The notes under the pieces are model-generated. The model was not told the origin of the DNA. It did not search any database and saw only the letters and a program-made list of their open reading frames with translations. A stretch of 6,512 nucleotides of DNA from Candidatus Saccharimonadota bacterium (GTDB lineage: Bacteria > Patescibacteriota > Saccharimonadia > Saccharimonadales > Saccharimonadaceae). Shown here piece after piece: positions 5,455 through 6,512 of this stretch. The stretch's first letter is position 1. Each line of letters begins with the position of its first letter. The stretch is taken from contig JAUNAO010000031.1 of the NCBI GenBank assembly GCA_030527565.1, positions 1-6,512 of the forward strand, written 5' to 3'. The translations under genes were made by a program, and so were the position numbers.

Positions 5455-6000
5455 GTGAGAATTAATGATAAAGAATTTGGCGAGGTAATCGTCCGGAAAA
5501 GTTCTTTCGCGCGAAATATTAAGTTTTCGATTTCGACGTCGGGACGGCTCCAAATGTCGGTACCAACTTATACTTCGGAGTTTCTCGCGAAGAGATTTTT
5601 GAATTTAAATCGTGCGATGATTCGGGAAAAATTGCCATTGAAAAATCCGGATGAACAGCGCGCGCGAGATTACCAGAAAAAAGTTTTGATGAAAAAAGCG
5701 CGCGAATATCTGCCTTATCGGCTAGAATATTTTGCTAAGTTGTATGGGTATGATTATGAAAAATGTCGGTTGTCGCATGCGGGGACGAGGTGGGGAAGTT
5801 GTTCGTCAAATCGGACGATTTCGCTGAATATCGGGTTGATGCAAGTGCCGGAGGAACTGCGGGATTATGTGATTTTGCACGAGTTGGCGCATCTAAATCA
5901 TATGGACCATTCGCGGGATTTTTGGGCGGAAGTTGGGCGACACGACAAAAATTACAAGTTGCACGAGAAAAAATTAAAAAGTTTTTCGCCAGGGGTGTAG
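5455..6000 (+). CDS. YgjP/DUF45-type zinc metallohydrolase (SprT/M48-like fold)
   Basis: This 181-residue protein has the typical DUF45 ending. RWGSCSS (112-118) is followed by TISLNIGL and by LHELAHL, with the zinc motif HExxH at His142-Glu143-His146. The third ligand is His152 in MDHSRDFW. The N-terminal half has the usual beta-rich start (VIVRKSSFARNIKFSIS, SVPTYTS) and a helical middle. E. coli YgjP is of similar size. Family members are predicted metal-dependent hydrolases, related to SprT-like proteases; the natural substrate is not firmly known. There is no signal peptide, so it is cytoplasmic. The start is GTG 5455, because a stop lies in frame at 5449-5451 and the next in-frame ATG (5554) would delete the first strands. 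The 8-base gap after the kinase gene and the lack of a promoter point to cotranscription. Confidence 0.88.
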   Translation: MRINDKEFGEVIVRKSSFARNIKFSISTSGRLQMSVPTYTSEFLAKRFLNLNRAMIREKLPLKNPDEQRARDYQKKVLMKKAREYLPYRLEYFAKLYGYDYEKCRLSHAGTRWGSCSSNRTISLNIGLMQVPEELRDYVILHELAHLNHMDHSRDFWAEVGRHDKNYKLHEKKLKSFSPGV

Positions 6001-6011
6001 GGGCGGTTTTT
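5986..6011 (+). terminator. Possible weak terminator after the metallohydrolase gene
   Basis: CGCC (5987-5990) pairs with GGCG (6002-6005), extended by T5986 with G6006, and is followed by TTTTT (6007-6011). The stem is short and overlaps the stop codon. A second small hairpin, GCCG (6012-6015) with CGGC (6023-6026), follows but lacks a good T-run. Together they may end the kinase-metallohydrolase transcript. Confidence 0.35.
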
Positions 6012-6032
6012 GCCGATTTTTGCGGCTTATGC

Positions 6033-6061
6033 TTGACTTTTTTCGTAAAGTGTGCTATAAT
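6033..6061 (+). promoter_or_regulatory. Strong plus-strand promoter facing the 3' end of the ATPase-domain gene
   Basis: TTGACT (6033-6038), a 17-base spacer and TATAAT (6056-6061), preceded by TGC, making an extended -10. It is the closest match to consensus in the window. Predicted transcription starts near 6068. No plus-strand gene follows that I can support: downstream DNA codes on the minus strand. It therefore points to antisense transcription. Confidence 0.7.
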
Positions 6062-6067
6062 TAAAAG

Positions 6068-6205
6068 ATAGGGTATTTCTTAGAAAAGAATTGTGACTTC
6101 TGTGCCGAAGCCGACGCGGGATTTTACTTTGAAATGTTCCGAATTTAGAGCTTCGCAGACGGTTTTCGAAAGGGTCGTTCCGGTATCACGGACGATGATT
6201 TTTTG
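6068..6205 (+). ncRNA. Predicted antisense RNA to the ATPase-domain gene (hypothetical)
   Basis: The RNA is inferred from the strong promoter at 6033-6061 and a terminator-like hairpin with a T-run at 6174-6210. Its length would be about 130-140 bases, fully complementary to roughly the last 125 bases of the minus-strand gene, including the codons for its DTG motif. No known RNA family is recognised. Both ends are predictions. The alternative is a promoter with no product of consequence, or a longer read-through transcript. Confidence 0.3.
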
Positions 6206-6412
6206 TTTTTGGACAGAAATGCTAATTTTTCCAGACCGAGTTCGTTCGACGGCGGATTTGACGGCCTTGTCGAGATGTTTTTCGACATGCGAATTTTGTT
6301 CGATCGCGAGAGTCGTGTCGGGAAAATCAAGATCAAAAGTAATGTTCGCCTGCTCGAAGATCTTGGCGTATTTATGATAAGTTTTTTGAATGATATGCGC
6401 GAGACGTTCCAT
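6080..6412 (-). CDS. Minimal, degenerate histidine-kinase-like ATPase (GHKL) domain protein
   Basis: This 110-residue protein resembles the C-terminal ATPase domain of sensor histidine kinases. The N-terminal helix is followed by FDLDFP (26-31), an N-box-like helix VEKHLDKAVKSAVERT (43-58), the strands ISISVQKQKIIVRDTGTTLS (63-82) and a closing GFGTEVTILF (101-110). Key ATP-binding features look lost. The N-box Asn is Ser53. The G1 box has Asp76 and Gly78, but its second Gly is Thr80. The ATP lid with the G2 box (GxGLG type) is missing between residues 82 and 98. No sensor, membrane or phospho-acceptor (HisKA) part is present. It may be a non-catalytic regulator or binding domain; the role is unknown. 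The ATG at 6412 lies 7 bases after a minus-strand TATAAT, so the message is leaderless. A plus-strand promoter faces its 3' end. Confidence 0.7.
   Translation of the reverse strand: MERLAHIIQKTYHKYAKIFEQANITFDLDFPDTTLAIEQNSHVEKHLDKAVKSAVERTRSGKISISVQKQKIIVRDTGTTLSKTVCEALNSEHFKVKSRVGFGTEVTILF
6174..6210 (+). terminator. Terminator-like hairpin on the plus strand inside the ATPase-domain gene
   Basis: GTCG (6174-6177) pairs with CGAT (6193-6196, one G-U pair) and TCCG (6179-6182) pairs with CGGA (6189-6192). T6178 bulges and the loop is 6 bases. GA and then TTTTTTGTTTTT (6199-6210) follow. The same bases are codons of the minus-strand gene, so this could be coincidence. Confidence 0.3.
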
Positions 6413-6419
6413 GAGAAAA

Positions 6420-6429
6420 ATTATAGCAC
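6420..6429 (-). promoter_or_regulatory. Extended -10 promoter of the ATPase-domain gene
   Basis: On the minus strand GTGC TATAAT (6429 to 6420) is an extended -10 element. TTTTCTC and then ATG follow, so transcription should begin at about the A of the start codon. There is no clear -35. The element is an exact mirror image of the divergent promoter at 6444-6452. Confidence 0.65.
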
Positions 6430-6443
6430 GTTTTTAGTTCTTA

Positions 6444-6452
6444 TGCTATAAT
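6444..6452 (+). promoter_or_regulatory. Extended -10 promoter for the gene at the right edge
   Basis: TGC TATAAT (6444-6452) is a perfect extended -10, with a predicted start near 6459. The best -35 position overlaps the divergent -10 and matches consensus poorly. The two divergent promoters are therefore unlikely to be occupied at the same time. Confidence 0.6.
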
Positions 6453-6468
6453 GAGGAAAAGGAGTGGT

Positions 6469-6512
6469 GTGGAATTAAGAAGGCGATTAGATCTTCGGAA
6501 AGTTGTGGGGGC
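6469..6512 (+). CDS. Possible start of an unidentified gene, 3' partial
   Basis: From GTG 6469 the frame is open to the window edge and gives a basic N-terminus (VELRRRLDLRKVVG). AAAGGAG (6458-6464) precedes it with a 4-base spacer, and a promoter lies just upstream. An ATG in the same frame at 6451 overlaps the -10 element and would not be on this transcript. With only 14 codons visible no family can be assigned, and an RNA gene is not excluded. Confidence 0.35.
   Translation, partial: MELRRRLDLRKVVG

Noticed and set aside
6093..6377. 94-codon plus-strand open frame downstream of the strong promoter at 6033
   Set aside because: The opposite strand codes for a recognisable ATPase-type domain with a leaderless promoter, and the plus-strand translation shows no motif. 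It is most likely a shadow. The promoter is better explained by an RNA, if anything.
6459..6512. Possible structural RNA (RNase P RNA or tmRNA) at the right edge
   Set aside because: The visible bases do not match the 5' regions of these RNAs as I know them, and an open frame with a nearby ribosome site is present. Too little sequence to decide.
1..6512. Mobile element, CRISPR array, toxin-antitoxin or phage-defence system
   Set aside because: No transposase, integrase, terminal repeats, regularly spaced repeats or paired small toxin/antitoxin genes were seen. The P-loop kinase is zeta-toxin-like in fold only and has no antitoxin partner next to it.
1..6512. UGA recoding as in some candidate-phylum bacteria
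   Set aside because: All genes read through cleanly with the standard code, none needs an in-frame TGA, and the only tRNA seen is a standard CCA-anticodon tRNA-Trp. No gene ends in TGA, but nine genes are too few to conclude anything.

Overview
The window reads as chromosomal DNA from a small-genome bacterium. The best guess is Candidate Phyla Radiation / Patescibacteria, possibly Saccharibacteria (TM7). This rests on the gene set: a cysteine-free ribosomal protein L33, a GH57 hydrolase beside a glycogen-synthase-like GT4 enzyme, a short membrane-anchored polysaccharide deacetylase, a YgjP-type metallohydrolase, a stand-alone P-loop kinase and a helicase with a C-terminal RecB-like nuclease. 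Many genes also appear to be leaderless. The assignment is an inference; no rRNA or other decisive marker is present. All visible genes end in TAA or TAG and show no sign of stop-codon recoding. I see no phage, IS, CRISPR or plasmid features.

Layout, left to right. Bases 1-867 (+) hold the C-terminal nuclease end of a large helicase-nuclease. Bases 851-1219 (+) hold a complete transcription unit (promoter, leader hairpin, strong Shine-Dalgarno sequence, terminator) for a 70-residue zinc-ribbon protein. Bases 1231-1507 (+) hold rpmG with a near-perfect promoter 12 bases before the ATG and its own terminator. Bases 1506-3921 (-) hold a two-gene operon, GT4 glycosyltransferase then GH57 glycosidase, separated by one base and probably acting on an intracellular alpha-glucan. 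Bases 3929-3963 are a back-to-back divergent promoter. Bases 3988-4062 (+) are tRNA-Trp(CCA), followed 10 bases later by the polysaccharide deacetylase (4073-4903). Bases 4906-6000 (+) hold a P-loop kinase with its own promoter and a YgjP/DUF45 metallohydrolase, probably one operon. Bases 6033-6061 hold a strong (+) promoter that faces the 3' end of a (-) gene (6080-6412) encoding a minimal, degenerate histidine-kinase-type ATPase domain. Bases 6420-6452 are a second back-to-back divergent promoter, with the start of an unidentified (+) gene running off the right edge.

The most distinctive signal is regulatory. At least six promoters carry an extended -10 (TGnTATAAT-like). In four protein genes the predicted transcription start falls within about 0-6 bases of the start codon, so those mRNAs should be leaderless. 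Two of the three intergenic regions between divergent genes or transcripts have mirror-image extended -10 elements 21-23 bp apart, so that each promoter's -35 region lies on or beside the other's -10. The promoter facing the ATPase gene suggests an antisense RNA. I did not find a convincing novel multi-gene system; most of the genes belong to recognisable families.
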